From NCBI RefSeq assembly GCF_937951745.1, contig NZ_CALFBQ010000009.1:1-64000 (forward strand): a DNA stretch of 64,000 nt, written 5' to 3'. Of the stretch, positions 63,173 through 64,000 are shown piece by piece. The notes under the pieces were generated by a model. That model made no database searches. It saw only the letters and a list, made by a program, of their open reading frames with translations, and had not been told where the DNA came from. The stretch comes from an uncultured Chloroflexus sp. GTDB lineage: Bacteria > Chloroflexota > Chloroflexia > Chloroflexales > Chloroflexaceae. Both the position numbers and the translations under genes were made by a program. Each line of letters opens with the position of its first letter. The first letter of the stretch is position 1.

Positions 63173-63658
63173 CTATAGTTTGTACCCGATCCGGCGTAAT
63201 AGGTCTTTACGCCACGCAATACCGGCATCGTCTTCGACGCCGAGCGGTGACGAGCCGTCGATCACACCGAGGATGCCACGGCCTTGATCACTTTCAGCGA
63301 TGATGACCTCAACAGGGTTGGCAGTAGCGCAAAAGATGCGGCATACCTCCGGTACCTGTTTTATGGCGTTTAACACATTGATCGGGTAGAAACCATTGCC
63401 GAGCACAATAATAAAGCTGTGCCCGGCGCCAATAGCCAACGCATTCTCACGGGCTAGCCCGATCAATGTTTCGTCGGTGCCACTCCAGCGCACGAGCCGC
63501 TCGCCTGACGCTTCACAAAAGGCGAGGCCAAAGCGGATACCCGGCACTGCGTTGACTAATGCTTCATGCAGGTCTTCGACCGTCTTGATAAAATGGCTTT
63601 GGCCGAGAATGATATTCAATTCGGCCGGCTTGGTAATCGAAACGAGATGTAGTTGCAT
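63173..63658 (-). CDS. Adenosine-specific kinase family protein
   Basis: 161 residues of the family named after an archaeal adenosine-specific kinase (DUF355-type). Conserved parts are ELNIILGQSHFIKTVEDLHEA, IRFGLAFCEASGERLVR, HSFIIVLGNGFYPINVLNAI and FCATANPVEVIIAESDQGRGILGVIDG. Kinase activity is known for an archaeal member only, so function here is tentative. It is cytosolic, and the next gene upstream on the same strand is incomplete. Confidence 0.85.
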   Translation of the reverse strand: MQLHLVSITKPAELNIILGQSHFIKTVEDLHEALVNAVPGIRFGLAFCEASGERLVRWSGTDETLIGLARENALAIGAGHSFIIVLGNGFYPINVLNAIKQVPEVCRIFCATANPVEVIIAESDQGRGILGVIDGSSPLGVEDDAGIAWRKDLLRRIGYKL

Positions 63659-63836
63659 TGTCCACCCTCAATTAGAAGACGCATAACTGACGATTGCCAC
63701 CACGCAAAGGCGCGCAGTGTATGTACTGCAAAGGCACGAAGGACGCCACGGGGCGTAAGGTCTTGTACGGTTAAGGGTGACGTAGGCGCGAGAATGCTCT
63801 ACCAACAACATCCTTTACACCTTTGCGCTAACAACC

Positions 63837-64000
63837 CTACCAAGCACCCATTTCTTTGATGTCGTTGCGGGTAGCAGCCACTTCACGCCGGTGTTCAGCG
63901 ATGAATGAAGCTACTGTTGGCGCAACTAGTCGGACAAAGTCGCTGTAAGGCAAACTCATAGCAGTAGTATGCTCGCCGGGTTGGATAAAGATGATTGGAT
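63837..64000 (-). CDS. C-terminal end of an unidentified protein (truncated by window)
   Basis: The minus-strand frame is open from the window edge to a TAG at 63837-63839, giving at least 53 residues that end PIIFIQPGEHTTAM ... EHRREVAATRND IKEMGAW. The start lies outside. The family is not recognised from this tail; the charged helical end is consistent with a soluble protein. The next gene downstream on this strand is the adenosine-specific-kinase-like one, 178 bases away. Confidence 0.6.
   Translation of the reverse strand, partial: PIIFIQPGEHTTAMSLPYSDFVRLVAPTVASFIAEHRREVAATRNDIKEMGAW

Overview
The window looks like a chromosomal segment of a filamentous anoxygenic phototroph of the Chloroflexota, most likely Chloroflexus or a close relative. 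This is inferred from moderately high GC, the style of the proteins (cytosolic PQQ-propeller Ser/Thr kinase, SpoVS beside RNase Y in a non-sporulating type of genome, many large orphan membrane proteins) and intergenic DNA filled with short palindromes and repeats. I see no photosynthesis genes, transposase, prophage, CRISPR or rRNA. One RNA gene is clear: a selenocysteine tRNA with a textbook promoter.

Layout. 1-5.1 kb: 3' part of a K+/H+ antiporter, phoU, enolase, citrate synthase. 5.2-15.5 kb: one long minus-strand run, probably an operon, reading from its promoter: Ser/Thr kinase with eight PQQ-type repeats, PP2C phosphatase, VWA protein, zinc-ribbon/FHA protein, an 81-aa orphan, an arginase-fold hydrolase, an MFS transporter and a GT-C-like membrane protein. 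The first three resemble the kinase-PP2C-VWA triad known from TerY-P systems. The kinase tail carries three DGTRQ(I/M) motifs and the phosphatase one, and these fit an FHA-type pThr-x-x-I ligand. 15.7-24.4 kb: FGGY sugar kinase, tgt, a membrane protein, GAPDH and a 1201-aa membrane protein. 24.7-32.8 kb: a 48-aa membrane peptide with a strong terminator, then sucA, sucB and (opposite strand) acnA, giving with citrate synthase an oxidative TCA block.

33-42 kb: a secreted protein with a caspase-like His/Cys pair, then a sucrose/fructan locus (LacI regulator, binding protein, two ABC permeases, intracellular GH32 hydrolase, no ATPase). 42-47 kb: an RNA-metabolism/signalling group (RNase Y, SpoVS, cNMP/CBS/DUF294 protein, DEDDh exonuclease). 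47-59.4 kb: two-domain lipoprotein, RimI-like acetyltransferase, radical SAM protein, inositol-phosphatase-like enzyme, a probably leaderless glycosyltransferase, a NYN/OST-HTH RNA-binding protein, trpF, a metallophosphatase fused in frame to a Trm112-like protein, trpB and a lipid kinase. 59.5-64 kb: tRNA-Sec, a PepSY iron-uptake-type membrane protein with a small partner, a GC palindrome cluster, an orphan, an adenosine-specific-kinase-family protein and a truncated CDS.

Intergenic DNA holds four recurrent kinds of repeat: hairpins with an ACGGCTG loop, elements with TGTCATTGCGAG inverted ends, mosaics of GCAAAG/CTTTGCG arms, and other perfect GC hairpins after genes. Promoters often show an extended -10 of the form TGCTATAAT.
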